A DNA stretch of 64,000 bases from Hydrogenophaga sp. (GTDB taxonomy: Bacteria; Pseudomonadota; Gammaproteobacteria; Burkholderiales; Burkholderiaceae_C). Of this stretch, positions 1 through 9,279 are shown one piece after another. Numbering within the stretch: the first letter of the stretch is position 1; the number at the start of each line of letters is the position of its first letter. Under the pieces are notes generated by a model that was given only the letters and a program-made list of their open reading frames with translations, was not told where the DNA came from and ran no database searches. Position numbers and translations under genes: made by a program. Location: positions 1-64,000 of the forward strand of contig NZ_JADMKB010000153.1 in the NCBI RefSeq assembly GCF_018780075.1, written 5' to 3'.

Positions 1-482
1 TGCAGCAGTTCAAGGACGACTACGCCAAGAACCAGCCGATGTGGCGCATCCTGCCCGAGTTCTGCCAGAAGCACCCGCGCTACGAGCAGATGGGCCTGCG
101 CGATCTGTGTCAGCACGTGCACCAGTTGTACGCCCGTTATGACATCGCGCGCCTGACCACCGAGATGTACCTGAGCGACCTCACGCCGGCGATGAAGCCG
201 AGCGACGCCTTTGCCCACATCGCCCAGCGCACCACCGAGCGCGTGCCGATCGACGACCTGATTGGTCGCATCACGACCAGCCTGGTCACGCCATACCCGC
301 CGGGCATTCCGCTGCTGATCCCGGGCGAGGTGTTCAACAAGAAGATCGTCGATTACCTCAAGTTCGCGCGCGAGTTCAATGCGCTGTGCCCCGGTTTCGA
401 GACCGACATCCACGGTCTGGTCGAGCAGCAGGACGCGGATGGCAAGAAACACTATTTTGCCGATTGCGTGAAGGCGGCGTAA
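1..482 (+). CDS. Orn/Lys/Arg decarboxylase, C-terminal part (partial)
   Basis: This is the last ~160 residues of a PLP-dependent basic amino-acid decarboxylase of the ~750-residue Orn/Lys/Arg decarboxylase family. The gene runs in from the left; the first complete codon is at 3. The visible part is the C-terminal domain, recognised by YPPGIPLLIPGE and the following helix (VDYLKFAREFNALCPGF). The catalytic lysine lies outside the window, so the substrate (arginine, lysine or ornithine) cannot be told. A short YdcH-like gene follows 28 bases after the stop. Confidence 0.85.
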   Translation, partial: QQFKDDYAKNQPMWRILPEFCQKHPRYEQMGLRDLCQHVHQLYARYDIARLTTEMYLSDLTPAMKPSDAFAHIAQRTTERVPIDDLIGRITTSLVTPYPPGIPLLIPGEVFNKKIVDYLKFAREFNALCPGFETDIHGLVEQQDADGKKHYFADCVKAA

Positions 483-510
483 GCTGGCGCTCCACATCCA
501 AGGAGCGCCC

Positions 511-726
511 ATGTTTCCGGAGTACCGCGACCTGATCACCCGCCTCAAGGGCCACGACCACCATTTCACCCGCCTGTTCGACAAGCACAACGAGCTGGAT
601 CAGACGATCAAGAACATGGAGGCGCACATCCAGCCCGCGACGGTGACCGAGATTGAGCAGCTCAAGAAGGAAAAGCTGGCACTCAAGGACCAGATCTACG
701 CCTTGCTCCGCCAGGCAGCCGCCTGA
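511..726 (+). CDS. YdcH-family (DUF465) small protein
   Basis: A 71-residue, highly charged helical protein. The pattern MFPEYRDLITRLKGHDHHFTRL followed by a second helix rich in Lys/Glu (EIEQLKKEKLALKDQI) fits the DUF465/YdcH family, small cytoplasmic proteins of unknown role expected to form a helical hairpin. The start has a good ribosome-binding site (AAGGAG, 8 bases upstream). It lies just downstream of the decarboxylase on the same strand and converges with the DNA ligase gene 19 bases further on. Confidence 0.8.
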   Translation: MFPEYRDLITRLKGHDHHFTRLFDKHNELDQTIKNMEAHIQPATVTEIEQLKKEKLALKDQIYALLRQAAA

Positions 727-745
727 TCGGAGCACCTGCCCGCGG

Positions 746-1624
746 TCAGGGCCGTGGCCCTGAGGCCGCTGGCTGAACATCCGGGCGCTCGCGCAAAAAC
801 GTGGCAAAGCGTGGCAAGCCACTGTCGTTGAGGCCACGGTAGCGGTAGGTGACCCACACGCCTTCGGCAGGAGGGTGTTCGCGCTGGGCATCGGTGAGCC
901 CCGTGCCGAGCCGGAAGCGCCGACCCTGTGGCGTTTCCACCAGCAGCGCACCCAGCCGACCGCTGTGGCGCCCTTTGCCGGGCAAATGGCCGACGACCCT
1001 GGCTTCCGCGTCGTCGTGGGTCTTGAGCTTGATCAGGTCGTCGCTGCGGATGCCCCGGTACGCGGAGTCGCCCCGGTGCAGCATCAAGCCTTCGCCACCC
1101 GCACGCACCATCTGTTGCAACCGGGCACCCAGCTCGGCATGGCTGGTGACCTTCTCCTGCGGCACCGCCACGACCCACGGCCGGTTCAAGCGGCCCACCA
1201 GATCCTGGTAGGCCGTCAGGCGTTCGTCGAATATCCCCGGATGGGCGGGCAGATCGAACACCATGAACCGGATGCGGCGCCAGGCGGCGTCGTTCGGAAC
1301 CTGCTGGCGCACGGTGGACGTGGCTTCTTCGAACCGGCCACGTCCGGCCCAGAGCTCGCCGTCCAGGGGCACCGCTGGCCAGCCCTCGGTGAACCAGGCA
1401 GGCGGGTTCAGCACTTCGCCACCGCGGCTCAGCAGGCGCTGTCCGTCCCAGTAGCCCCGCAATCCATCGTATTTTTCACTGACCCAGTAGGCGCCAAGAT
1501 CGAGACCCGGGTGGTACTTCTCCGCCAGCATGAGGGCAGGTGCGGCACCGGCGGCTCGAAGCGTGGGCGTGAGCAGCAGGCCGGCGACAGCCAGCAGCCA
1601 GCCACGCCTGCGCAGAACAGACAT
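746..1624 (-). CDS. Exported ATP-dependent DNA ligase (LigE-like)
   Basis: A 292-residue minimal ATP-dependent DNA ligase. It has an N-terminal signal peptide (MSVLRRRGWLLAVAGLLL... to about residue 25), then the nucleotidyltransferase motifs: motif I SEKYDGLRG with the adenylated lysine K51, motif III FMVFDLP, motif IV EGLMLHRG and motif V LIKLKTHDD. A short OB-fold-like C-terminus follows; no extra DNA-binding domain is seen. The layout fits LigE ligases, which are thought to act in the periplasm, possibly on incoming DNA during transformation (family knowledge). The start lies 26 bases after the fabI stop on the same strand, so co-transcription with fabI is likely. Confidence 0.85.
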   Translation of the reverse strand: MSVLRRRGWLLAVAGLLLTPTLRAAGAAPALMLAEKYHPGLDLGAYWVSEKYDGLRGYWDGQRLLSRGGEVLNPPAWFTEGWPAVPLDGELWAGRGRFEEATSTVRQQVPNDAAWRRIRFMVFDLPAHPGIFDERLTAYQDLVGRLNRPWVVAVPQEKVTSHAELGARLQQMVRAGGEGLMLHRGDSAYRGIRSDDLIKLKTHDDAEARVVGHLPGKGRHSGRLGALLVETPQGRRFRLGTGLTDAQREHPPAEGVWVTYRYRGLNDSGLPRFATFLRERPDVQPAASGPRP

Positions 1625-1650
1625 GTTGACCGGTCCGTTCTGCGGGTGGA

Positions 1651-2448
1651 TCAGGCCACCGATTCGCTGTCGCGGCTGATGCCGGCGGTCTGGCTGAAGC
1701 CCCCGTCCACATAGGTGATCTCGGAGGTCACGCCCGAGGCCAGGTCCGACAGCAGGAAGGCGGCCACGTTACCGACGTCGTCAATGGTCACGTTGCGGCG
1801 CAGGGGCGAAGCTGCGGCCACCATGCCCAGCAGCTTGCCGAAGTCTTTGATGCCACTGGCGGCCAAGGTCTTGATCGGACCGGCGCTGATGCCGTTGACG
1901 CGCATGCCGCGCGGGCCGAGCGATTCGGCCAGGTAGCGCACGCTGGCTTCCAGGCTGGCCTTGGCCAAGCCCATGGTGTTGTAGTTGGGAATGGTGCGCA
2001 GAGCACCGAGGTAACTCAGCGTGAGCAGCGAGGCCTTGGGCGCCAGGAAGGGCAGGGCGGCCTTGGCCATGGCGGGAAAGCTGTAGGCGCTGATGTCGTG
2101 CGCGATGCGGAAGTTCTCGCGCGTCAGGCCGTCGAGAAAATCGCCGGCGATGGCTTCGCGCGGAGCGAAACCGATGCTGTGCACAAAGCCGTCGAACTGG
2201 GGCCAGACCTGGGACAGGTCGGCAAACAGCTTGTCGATCTGCGCGTCGTCGCCGACATCGCAGTCGAAGATGAGCGTCGAATTGAAATCGGCGGCGAATT
2301 CGGTGATGCGATCCTTGAACCGTTCGCCCACGTAGCTGAATGCCAGCTCAGCGCCTTGCGCGTGGCAGGCCTTGGCGATGCCATAGGCGATGGACCGGTT
2401 GGACAGCACGCCCGTGATCAGCAATTTTTTGCCGGCAAGAAAACCCAT
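1651..2448 (-). CDS. fabI: Enoyl-[acyl-carrier-protein] reductase (NADH)
   Basis: A 265-residue short-chain dehydrogenase fold enzyme that carries out the last reduction of fatty-acid elongation. The sequence begins [25 protein letters not shown], the FabI form of the nucleotide-binding loop. HSIGFAP and the active-site Tyr-x6-Lys (NYNTMGLAK) are present, followed by [18 protein letters not shown], typical of FabI. Length is normal. The gene is divergent from yejA across a 38-base gap, and the exported ligase gene follows it. Confidence 0.96.
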   Translation of the reverse strand: MGFLAGKKLLITGVLSNRSIAYGIAKACHAQGAELAFSYVGERFKDRITEFAADFNSTLIFDCDVGDDAQIDKLFADLSQVWPQFDGFVHSIGFAPREAIAGDFLDGLTRENFRIAHDISAYSFPAMAKAALPFLAPKASLLTLSYLGALRTIPNYNTMGLAKASLEASVRYLAESLGPRGMRVNGISAGPIKTLAASGIKDFGKLLGMVAAASPLRRNVTIDDVGNVAAFLLSDLASGVTSEITYVDGGFSQTAGISRDSESVA

Positions 2449-2486
2449 TGTTCTGACTCCAAAGAAAATTCCAGCAGAATTGTCGC

Positions 2487-4331
2487 ATGCATGCCCGCCC
2501 CCCCCGACTCCACCGCGCTCTTGCGCTGTTGCTGCTCGCGGCGATGGGGGGCCCCAGCTGGGCTGCCCATGGCTACGCCCTGTGGGATGAGCTCCGGTAC
2601 CCGCCGGACTTCCCGCACTTCGCCTACGTCAACCCGGGTGCCCCCAAGGGTGGCGAGTTGCGTCTGGTCAGCAACCTGCGGGTCTCCACCTTCGACAAGT
2701 ACAACCCCTTCACCCAGCGGGGCAGTGCACCGGCGTACCTGTCGGCACTGATGTTCGACAGCTTGCTGACCAGCGCGCTCGACGAAACCGGCGCGGCCTA
2801 TGGCTTGCTGGCCGAGGACGTGTCGCTGGCACCCGACCGCTTGTCCGCCACGTTCCGCCTGCGGCGCGAAGCCCGGTTCCACAACGGCGCGCCCGTGCTC
2901 GCGGCCGACGTCAAACACAGCTTCGACACCCTGATCGGGCCGCACACCTCGCCGGCGTACAAAACCATCCTGGACGATGTGGCCGGGTTGGACGTCATCG
3001 ACGAGCGCACCGTGCGCTACCGCTTCAAAAAGGCCAACCGCGAGCTGCCACTCACGGTGGGCGGCCTGCCGGTGTTCAGTCGCGCCTGGGGCGACGAGAA
3101 AGACCCGAAGACTGGTCAGCGCAAGGGCTTTGACCAGGTGGTGATGGATGTGCCCATCGGCAGCGGTCCCTACAAGATCGGGCCTGTGCGCTTCGGCAAG
3201 GACATCACCTATGTCCGGGACGCCAACTATTGGGCGCGGGAATTGCCGGTGAGGCGGGGCACGGCCAACTTCGACCGCATCACGGTCAAGATTTACAAAG
3301 ACAACACCGCCAGGCTGGAGGCGCTCAAAGCGGGCGAGTTCGACCTGATGCGGTTCTTTTCGGCGGGCGACTGGGCACGCCGGGTGAACGGCAAACGCTT
3401 CGACAGCGGCGAACTGGTGAAGGCCGAGTTCACGCACCGCCTGCCCACCGGCTTCCAGAGCTATGTGCTCAACACCCGCCGCCCGCCGCTGGACGACATC
3501 CGCGTGCGCCAGGCGCTGGGTCTTGCCATCGACTACGAGTGGATGAACCGCCAGATGTTCTACGGCGGCTACCAGCGGGTGCAGGGGCTGTTCGGCAACA
3601 CCGATTGCGCGGCGGAGGGCCCGCCCGGCCCTGCGGAATTGAACCTGTTGCAACCCTGGCGCGCCCAGTTGCCGACCACCGTGTTTGGTCCGGCCTACCG
3701 CTCGCCGCGCACCGATGGTGAGCACTCGTTGCGCGCCAACCTGCGGCAAGCGCAGGCGCTGCTGCGCGAAGCAGGGTGGGTGGTCAAGGACGGCGCATTG
3801 CGCAATGCCCAAGGGGCGCCTTTCCGCATCGAGTACCTCGACAGCGCGGAGACCGGCGCACGCGTCGTCACGCCGTGGGTGCGCAACCTGGAGAAGCTGG
3901 GCATCGAGCTGAGGTTTCGCCCGGTGGACTTCGCGCTGTACCAGGAGCGCCTGCGCACCTTCAATTTCGACATCACCTCACTTGCCTACGGCGGCACGCA
4001 CAACCCGGGGCCGGAATACGCCGACCTGTTCGGCAGCAAGGCGGCGAACACCGAAGACTCCGGCAACATGGCCGGCGTGCGCAGCCCGGCGGTGGATGCC
4101 CTGATCACCCGCATGGTCGATGCCGAGACACGGCCGGATTTCCTGGCCGCCTGCCGCGCGCTGGAGCGCGTGATCACGCATGGCCACTATCTGGTGCCGC
4201 AATGGTCGGCCAGCACCCACCGCATGGTCTACAACGCAAAGCGCTTGTCGCGCCCCGAAAAAATGCCGCCCTACGCCGCGGGTGAAGACTGGGCCATCGA
4301 CACCTGGTGGTCCCGGACAGGAGCCCCATGA
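2487..4331 (+). CDS. yejA: Extracellular solute-binding protein of a peptide/microcin-C-type ABC transporter (YejA)
   Basis: A 614-residue family-5 solute-binding protein, exported to the periplasm by an N-terminal signal peptide ([19 protein letters not shown], cut near residue 30). Family hallmarks are [20 protein letters not shown] near the N-terminus and YNPFTQRG, both typical of YejA-like proteins, then the lobe II region with [21 protein letters not shown]. It probably delivers oligopeptides to the YejBE permease encoded next. The stop overlaps the yejB start (ATGA). Confidence 0.92.
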   Translation: MHARPPRLHRALALLLLAAMGGPSWAAHGYALWDELRYPPDFPHFAYVNPGAPKGGELRLVSNLRVSTFDKYNPFTQRGSAPAYLSALMFDSLLTSALDETGAAYGLLAEDVSLAPDRLSATFRLRREARFHNGAPVLAADVKHSFDTLIGPHTSPAYKTILDDVAGLDVIDERTVRYRFKKANRELPLTVGGLPVFSRAWGDEKDPKTGQRKGFDQVVMDVPIGSGPYKIGPVRFGKDITYVRDANYWARELPVRRGTANFDRITVKIYKDNTARLEALKAGEFDLMRFFSAGDWARRVNGKRFDSGELVKAEFTHRLPTGFQSYVLNTRRPPLDDIRVRQALGLAIDYEWMNRQMFYGGYQRVQGLFGNTDCAAEGPPGPAELNLLQPWRAQLPTTVFGPAYRSPRTDGEHSLRANLRQAQALLREAGWVVKDGALRNAQGAPFRIEYLDSAETGARVVTPWVRNLEKLGIELRFRPVDFALYQERLRTFNFDITSLAYGGTHNPGPEYADLFGSKAANTEDSGNMAGVRSPAVDALITRMVDAETRPDFLAACRALERVITHGHYLVPQWSASTHRMVYNAKRLSRPEKMPPYAAGEDWAIDTWWSRTGAP

Positions 4332-5359
4332 TCATGTGGGTCTACATCCTCAAACGCCTCTTGCTCATGATCCCGACGCTGTTCGGGGTCTTGCTGCTGA
4401 CCTTCGTGGTCATCCAGTTCGTGCCCGGCGGCCCGGTGGAACAGTACCTGGCCGAGGCGCGCACGGCGGGCGGCAGCAGCGCTGAAGGCGGGTCGGTGTA
4501 CCGGGGCGCGCAGGGGGTGGACCCGCAGCGGCTGGAGCAGATCAAGGCCTTGTACGGCTTCGACAAGCCTGCGCACGAGCGCTTTGGCCAGATGCTGGCC
4601 CAGTTCGCCCGCTTTGACCTGGGCACGAGTTTTTTCCAGAACAAGGCGGTGTCGACGCTGATCCTGGAGAAGCTCCCGGTCTCGATCAGCCTGGGCCTGT
4701 GGACCTTTTTCATCAGCTACCTGGTCGCCGTCCCGCTGGGTGTGGCCAAGGCGGTGAGGGCGGGTTCGAGGTTCGATCTGGTGACGACGCTGCTGGTGCT
4801 GATTGGCTACGCCATTCCCGGCTTTGTGCTGGGTGTGGCGCTGCTGGTGGTGTTTGGTGGTCAGTTGCAGTGGTTCCCGCTGCGCGGCCTGACCTCGTCC
4901 AACTGGGAGGAGCTGAGCTGGGGGGCTCGCATCGCCGACTACCTCTGGCACATCACCTTGCCGGTGACCGCCATGATGCTGGGCAGCTTTGCCGTGACGG
5001 CGATGCTCACCAAAAACGCCTTCCTCGAAGAAATCCGCAAACACTATGTGATGACGGCTCGCGCGAAAGGGTTGTCTGAGCGGCAGGTGCTCTGGAAGCA
5101 TGTGTTCCGCAATGCGCTGATTCCCATCGTGACCGGTTTCCCCGCCGCGTTCATCGGTGCGTTCTTCACCGGCGCATTGCTGATTGAAACCCAGTTCTCG
5201 CTGGACGGCCTGGGTCTGCTGGGCTATGAGAGCGTGATCCGTCGCGACTACCCCGTGGTGATGGGCACGCTGTTCCTGTTCACCCTCATCGGTTTGGTGA
5301 CCAAGCTGGTGTCCGACCTGTGTTACGTGTGGGTGGACCCCCGCGTGAAGTTCGATTGA
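4328..5359 (+). CDS. yejB: ABC transporter permease YejB
   Basis: A 343-residue inner-membrane permease of the dipeptide/oligopeptide (DppB) type. The start at 4328 overlaps the yejA stop by four bases (ATGA), which favours it over the in-frame GTG 21 bases upstream. It has an N-terminal membrane helix (ILKRLLLMIPTLFGVLLLTFVVIQFVPGGP), a periplasmic stretch and five further predicted helices. The EAA loop that contacts the ATPase is seen near YVMTARAKGLSERQVLWKH. Confidence 0.92.
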   Translation: MIMWVYILKRLLLMIPTLFGVLLLTFVVIQFVPGGPVEQYLAEARTAGGSSAEGGSVYRGAQGVDPQRLEQIKALYGFDKPAHERFGQMLAQFARFDLGTSFFQNKAVSTLILEKLPVSISLGLWTFFISYLVAVPLGVAKAVRAGSRFDLVTTLLVLIGYAIPGFVLGVALLVVFGGQLQWFPLRGLTSSNWEELSWGARIADYLWHITLPVTAMMLGSFAVTAMLTKNAFLEEIRKHYVMTARAKGLSERQVLWKHVFRNALIPIVTGFPAAFIGAFFTGALLIETQFSLDGLGLLGYESVIRRDYPVVMGTLFLFTLIGLVTKLVSDLCYVWVDPRVKFD

Positions 5360-5364
5360 TCGCC

Positions 5365-6393
5365 ATGGCCTCAACGTCCCCTTCCCGCCGCGCCTGGCAA
5401 CGCTTCAAGCGCAACCGGCTGGGCTACTGGAGTCTGGTGGCGTTCTGCACGCTGGTGGTGCTCAGCCTGTTCGCCGAGCTGCTGTCGAACGACAAGCCGC
5501 TGATCGTGCGATACGAAGGGCAAACCTATTTGCCGATGTTGCGGGACCACCCCGAAACCACGTTCGGCGGTGACTTCGAGTCGGCCACCGACTACCTCGA
5601 CCCGTTCGTGCAAGCGCAGATCACGAAGGGCGACAACTGGGCGGTGTACGCGCCCAATCCGTACGGGCCGAGGACCCTGAATTACTTCGCGAAAGAGCCC
5701 AACCCGTCCCCGCCCACCCGGGACAACTGGATGGGCACCGACGACCGGGGGCGTGACCTGCTGGCGCAGCTGATTTATGGCTTTCGCGTGAGCGTGCTGT
5801 TTGCGCTGGCGTTGACGTTCGTTGGTACCGTGCTGGGGGTGCTCACGGGCGCGATTCAGGGGTTTCTGGGGGGGTGGACCGATCTGGTGTTTCAGCGTTT
5901 CATCGAGATCTGGTCGTCCATGCCGGAGCTGTACCTGCTCATCATCTTCTCGGCCGTGCTGTCGCCCAGCATCGGTCTGCTGCTGGTGCTGCTCAGCCTG
6001 TTTGGCTGGATGGGTCTGTCGGACTACGTGCGCGCCGAGTTCCTGCGCAACCGCCAGCTGGACTATGTGCGCGCCGCGCGGGCGATGGGGCTGTCCAGCC
6101 TTCAGATCATCTGGCGCCATGTGCTGCCCAACAGCCTGACGCCCGTGGTGACCTTTTTGCCGTTCCGCATGAGTGCGGCCATCCTGGCGCTGACCTCGCT
6201 CGACTTCCTGGGCCTGGGCGTTCCGCCAGGCACGCCGTCGCTGGGTGAACTGCTGAGCCAGGGCAAGAACAACATCGACGCCTGGTGGATTTCGCTCTCC
6301 ACCTTCGCGGTGCTGGTGCTCACGCTGTTGCTGCTCACCTTCATGGGCGACGCGCTGCGCGATGCGCTCGACCCGAGAAAGGCCGAGCGATGA
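5365..6393 (+). CDS. yejE: ABC transporter permease YejE
   Basis: A 342-residue second permease of the transporter. It has an N-terminal cytoplasmic segment and helix (RLGYWSLVAFCTLVVLSLFAE), then a periplasmic domain containing YLPMLRDHPETTFGGDFE, characteristic of YejE. The core permease domain follows, with MGTDDRGRDLLAQLIYGFR and the EAA loop (YVRAARAMGLSSLQIIWRH). The start at 5365 lies five bases after the yejB stop. The stop overlaps yejF (ATGA at 6390). Confidence 0.92.
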   Translation: MASTSPSRRAWQRFKRNRLGYWSLVAFCTLVVLSLFAELLSNDKPLIVRYEGQTYLPMLRDHPETTFGGDFESATDYLDPFVQAQITKGDNWAVYAPNPYGPRTLNYFAKEPNPSPPTRDNWMGTDDRGRDLLAQLIYGFRVSVLFALALTFVGTVLGVLTGAIQGFLGGWTDLVFQRFIEIWSSMPELYLLIIFSAVLSPSIGLLLVLLSLFGWMGLSDYVRAEFLRNRQLDYVRAARAMGLSSLQIIWRHVLPNSLTPVVTFLPFRMSAAILALTSLDFLGLGVPPGTPSLGELLSQGKNNIDAWWISLSTFAVLVLTLLLLTFMGDALRDALDPRKAER

Positions 6394-7988
6394 GTGCCTT
6401 GCTGGAGGTCCGGAACCTGCGGGTGTCCTTCAACGGACAGGAGGTGGTGCACGGCATCGACTTTTCGTTGGCGGCGGGGGAGAAGCTGGCCTTGGTGGGC
6501 GAATCCGGCTCGGGCAAGACCGTGTCGGCGCTGTCACTGCTGCGCTTGCTGCACGGCGCGCAGGTGTCGGGCTCCGCGGCCTTGAACGGGCGGGATCTGT
6601 TGACGCTGAGCGAACACCAGCTGCGGGCCGTGCGGGGCGACCAGGTGGCCGTGATCTTCCAGGAGCCGATGACCTCGCTCAACCCGCTTTACAGCGTGGG
6701 CGAGCAGATCGCCGAGGTGCTGCAGCTCAAGAAGGGTCTGACCGCAGCGCAGGCCAAGGCGTCCACGGTGGAGTTGCTGGCCTCGACCGGCATCCCCGAA
6801 CCGGCCCGCCGGGCGGGCGCTTTTCCGCATCAGCTGAGCGGTGGGCAACGACAGCGGGCGATGATCGCGATGGCGCTGGCGAGCGCCCCCCAACTGTTGC
6901 TGGCCGATGAACCGACCACCGCGCTCGATGTGACGGTGCGGGCCCAGATCCTGGATCTGTTGTCCGATCTGCAGCGGCAACATGGCATGGCGGTGCTGCT
7001 GATTACCCACGACCTGAACCTGGTGCGTCGGTTCGCCGACCGTGTGGCGGTGATGGAGCAGGGCCACCTGGTGGAGCAGGGGGCCGTGGCGCAGGTGTAC
7101 AGCGCGCCGCAACACCCTTACACGCAACGCCTGCTGGCCAGCCAAGCGCGGCGCGATGTGGTCGACGCCATGGCCTCGGACGCAGAGCCGGTGTTGCAGG
7201 CCAGCGGTTTGCGTGTGAGCTACCCGGTGCCGCTGCCCGGCTTCAGGGGCTGGTTTCGGCAAGGCGCCTTCGTGGCGCTGGAGGGCGCCGACTTCGCCAT
7301 CGCGCCTGGGACCACGCTGGGCGTGGTGGGGGAGTCGGGCTCGGGCAAGTCGACCCTGGCGCTGGCCGCGCTGGGCCTGCTGCCGCATGAAGGCAGTCTT
7401 CGCGTGGCCGGCTCCGGCTGGACCGAGGCACAGGCCGCAGGGAGAACAAGAGCCCTGCGCCAGCGCGTGCAGGTGGTGTTCCAGGACCCTTTTTCATCTC
7501 TGTCGCCCCGGTTGACCGTGGAGCAAATTGTGGGCGAAGGGCTGACCGTTCACGAGCCGACGTTGGGCGCACCGCAGCGCCGCGAGCGCGTGCAGGCGGC
7601 ACTGGCCGACGTCGGGCTGGTGCAAGACCCGGCGCAGGCGGGCGACTGGCTGCAACGCTATCCCCACGAGTTTTCCGGCGGACAGCGCCAGCGGCTGGCG
7701 ATCGCCCGCGCCCTGATTGTTCAGCCAAGCCTGCTGGTGCTGGACGAACCGACCAGCGCGCTCGATGTCACGGTGCAGCAGCAGGTGTTGGCGCTGCTGC
7801 AACGCTTGCAGCGGGAACGCGGGTTGAGCTACCTGCTGATCACCCACGACGTGGCCGTGATCCGTGCCATGGCCCATGAGGTGTTGGTGCTCAAAGACGG
7901 ACAGGTCCTGGAGCATGGCAGCGTTGATCAGGTCTTGAACCATCCCCGTCACGCGTACACGCAGGCGCTCGTGAAAGCCGCAGCCTGA
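6390..7988 (+). CDS. yejF: Double ATP-binding subunit of the peptide ABC transporter, YejF
   Basis: A 532-residue protein with two complete ABC ATPase cassettes in tandem. First half: Walker A GESGSGKT (residues 37-44), signature LSGGQRQR, Walker B LLLADEP. Second half: Walker A GESGSGKS, signature FSGGQRQR, Walker B LLVLDEP. It energises YejBE from the cytoplasmic face. ATG 6390 overlaps the yejE stop by four bases and is preferred over a longer reading frame that begins inside yejE. It ends the yejABEF operon. Confidence 0.93.
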   Translation: MSALLEVRNLRVSFNGQEVVHGIDFSLAAGEKLALVGESGSGKTVSALSLLRLLHGAQVSGSAALNGRDLLTLSEHQLRAVRGDQVAVIFQEPMTSLNPLYSVGEQIAEVLQLKKGLTAAQAKASTVELLASTGIPEPARRAGAFPHQLSGGQRQRAMIAMALASAPQLLLADEPTTALDVTVRAQILDLLSDLQRQHGMAVLLITHDLNLVRRFADRVAVMEQGHLVEQGAVAQVYSAPQHPYTQRLLASQARRDVVDAMASDAEPVLQASGLRVSYPVPLPGFRGWFRQGAFVALEGADFAIAPGTTLGVVGESGSGKSTLALAALGLLPHEGSLRVAGSGWTEAQAAGRTRALRQRVQVVFQDPFSSLSPRLTVEQIVGEGLTVHEPTLGAPQRRERVQAALADVGLVQDPAQAGDWLQRYPHEFSGGQRQRLAIARALIVQPSLLVLDEPTSALDVTVQQQVLALLQRLQRERGLSYLLITHDVAVIRAMAHEVLVLKDGQVLEHGSVDQVLNHPRHAYTQALVKAAA

Positions 7989-8067
7989 GCCTGGACTACG
8001 ATCGGTGCCTGCGCTTCATCACGCGTGCCGGGTTCACACCAACGCGCAACCCCACAGATCCATTCCC

Positions 8068-8853
8068 ATGAAACACACCACCCTTCCTGTGGCGTCCCGA
8101 CCCATCCCCGTGGACATGATGTCGCCGACCCGGTGGATCGAACTCGGCTGGGAAGACCTTAGTGCGAACCCGCTGCCCGGCCTGGTCCACGGCCTGGCCC
8201 TGGCGGTCATCGGCTGGATTTTGCTGTGGGCAGCCCGGGACCGGTTCTGGCTGCTCGCGGGTGCGTTTTCTGGCTTTCTCATCGTGGCGCCGGTGCTGGC
8301 CACGGGTCTGTACCACGTCAGCCGCGAACGCGCCGCCGGCCGGCTCGCCGACCTGGGCGACGTGGTGGCGCTCTGGCGTTCGTTTGACGGCAGGCTGGTG
8401 CGCTTCGGCCTGTTGCTGGGGTTGGCTGGCACCGGCTGGGTGCTCACGTCGGCCGGTTTGATCACCTTGTGGTCACCCGTCCCGATTCACAAGCCCGCTG
8501 ACTTTCTGCGCCATGTGGTGCTGGTCCGGGACGTGGGCCTGTTCGAGGCCTGGCTGGTTCTGGGGGCCTTGCTGGCGGCACCCGTGTTTGCGTCCAGCGT
8601 CGTCGCGATACCGATGCTGGTCGATAAAAGTGTGCCGGTGAGCATGGCCGTCTCCGCCAGCTGGCGCGCCGTGGCCGACCACCCGGGGCCGCTGGTTTGG
8701 TGGGCGGTGCTGATTGCGATGCTGGTGGGCCTGGGCATGATGACCGCCTTGCTGGGGCTGACCGTGGTCATCCCGCTGATCGCACACGCCAGCTGGCACG
8801 CCTACCGCGATCTCACCGCGCCCAAGTCCCCTGTGCCGGTGTCGGCCCACTGA
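8068..8853 (+). CDS. DUF2189-type integral membrane protein
   Basis: A 261-residue protein with about six hydrophobic segments. It starts with a short soluble part ending PTRWIELGWEDLSANPLPGL, followed by LAVIGWILLW. The motif WEDL...P...LVHG..LAVIGW and the ending SWHAYRDL fit the DUF2189 family of predicted inner-membrane proteins with no known function. ATG 8068 was chosen over an upstream in-frame start because the protein then begins in the usual family manner. A small DUF2788-type gene follows after 17 bases. Confidence 0.75.
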   Translation: MKHTTLPVASRPIPVDMMSPTRWIELGWEDLSANPLPGLVHGLALAVIGWILLWAARDRFWLLAGAFSGFLIVAPVLATGLYHVSRERAAGRLADLGDVVALWRSFDGRLVRFGLLLGLAGTGWVLTSAGLITLWSPVPIHKPADFLRHVVLVRDVGLFEAWLVLGALLAAPVFASSVVAIPMLVDKSVPVSMAVSASWRAVADHPGPLVWWAVLIAMLVGLGMMTALLGLTVVIPLIAHASWHAYRDLTAPKSPVPVSAH

Positions 8854-8870
8854 GCCCACCGGGTCCCTTC

Positions 8871-9092
8871 ATGGAAAACACGATTTTTGGCCTGACCGAA
8901 GGGCAGATTGCCCAATTTGGTCTCACCTTCGGTGTCGGCGCCTTCATTCTTTACATGCTGTTCATCGTCCTCAACTTGGCGCTGGAAGCCAAGGCTGGCA
9001 AGTTCGGCACCTTCATTCTGTTTCTGGTTTTGTCCTTTGGCATGCTGGGTTTTGTGGCCAAAAGCGTCATTCAATGGGTGCTGGGCATCTGA
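8871..9092 (+). CDS. DUF2788-type small membrane protein
   Basis: A 73-residue protein with two membrane helices (FGLTFGVGAFILYMLFIVLNLA and FGTFILFLVLSFGMLGFVA) joined by a short charged loop (EAKAGK). The architecture and sequence style fit the DUF2788 family found widely in Betaproteobacteria. Function unknown. It probably shares a transcript with the DUF2189 gene upstream and ends 25 bases before the promoter assigned to rimP. Confidence 0.75.
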   Translation: MENTIFGLTEGQIAQFGLTFGVGAFILYMLFIVLNLALEAKAGKFGTFILFLVLSFGMLGFVAKSVIQWVLGI

Positions 9093-9117
9093 ACAGTGCG
9101 AATCCCTGGCCCCAATC

Positions 9118-9147
9118 TTGCAAAGGTGCTTCCAAACGGGTTACAAT
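9118..9147 (+). promoter_or_regulatory. Sigma-70-type promoter of the rimP-nusA-infB operon
   Basis: TTGCAA at 9118-9123 and TACAAT at 9142-9147 are separated by 18 bases. Transcription should begin near 9154, giving a ~125-base leader before the rimP start. No better promoter is seen between the DUF2788 gene and rimP. Confidence 0.65.
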
Positions 9148-9162
9148 GCGAGCTTCACGACC

Positions 9163-9195
9163 AAATGGGCGGGTAACTACCGGCCCATTTTTTTT
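9163..9195 (+). terminator. Intrinsic-terminator-like hairpin in the rimP leader (possible attenuator)
   Basis: The arms AAATGGGC (9163-9170) and GCCCATTT (9183-9190) pair perfectly, with further pairing inside (GGTA/TACC), and an eight-T run follows at 9188-9195. Because it begins only ~10 bases after the predicted start site and ~85 bases before rimP, it looks more like an attenuator than the terminator of the upstream gene, though it could also stop read-through. Confidence 0.65.
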
Positions 9196-9279
9196 GGCCG
9201 AACGTTTTTGATCTTTCGCCGGACGCTGGGGCGTCGGGTTTGTGATTCACCGAAATTCAACAAGGCAGATACCGTACAG

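Noticed and set aside
2418-3812. 464-codon open frame on the minus strand opposite yejA
   Set aside because: It is a by-product of GC-rich codon bias: its translation is low-complexity (His/Gln/Arg/Ala-rich) and the opposite strand encodes a clear solute-binding protein.
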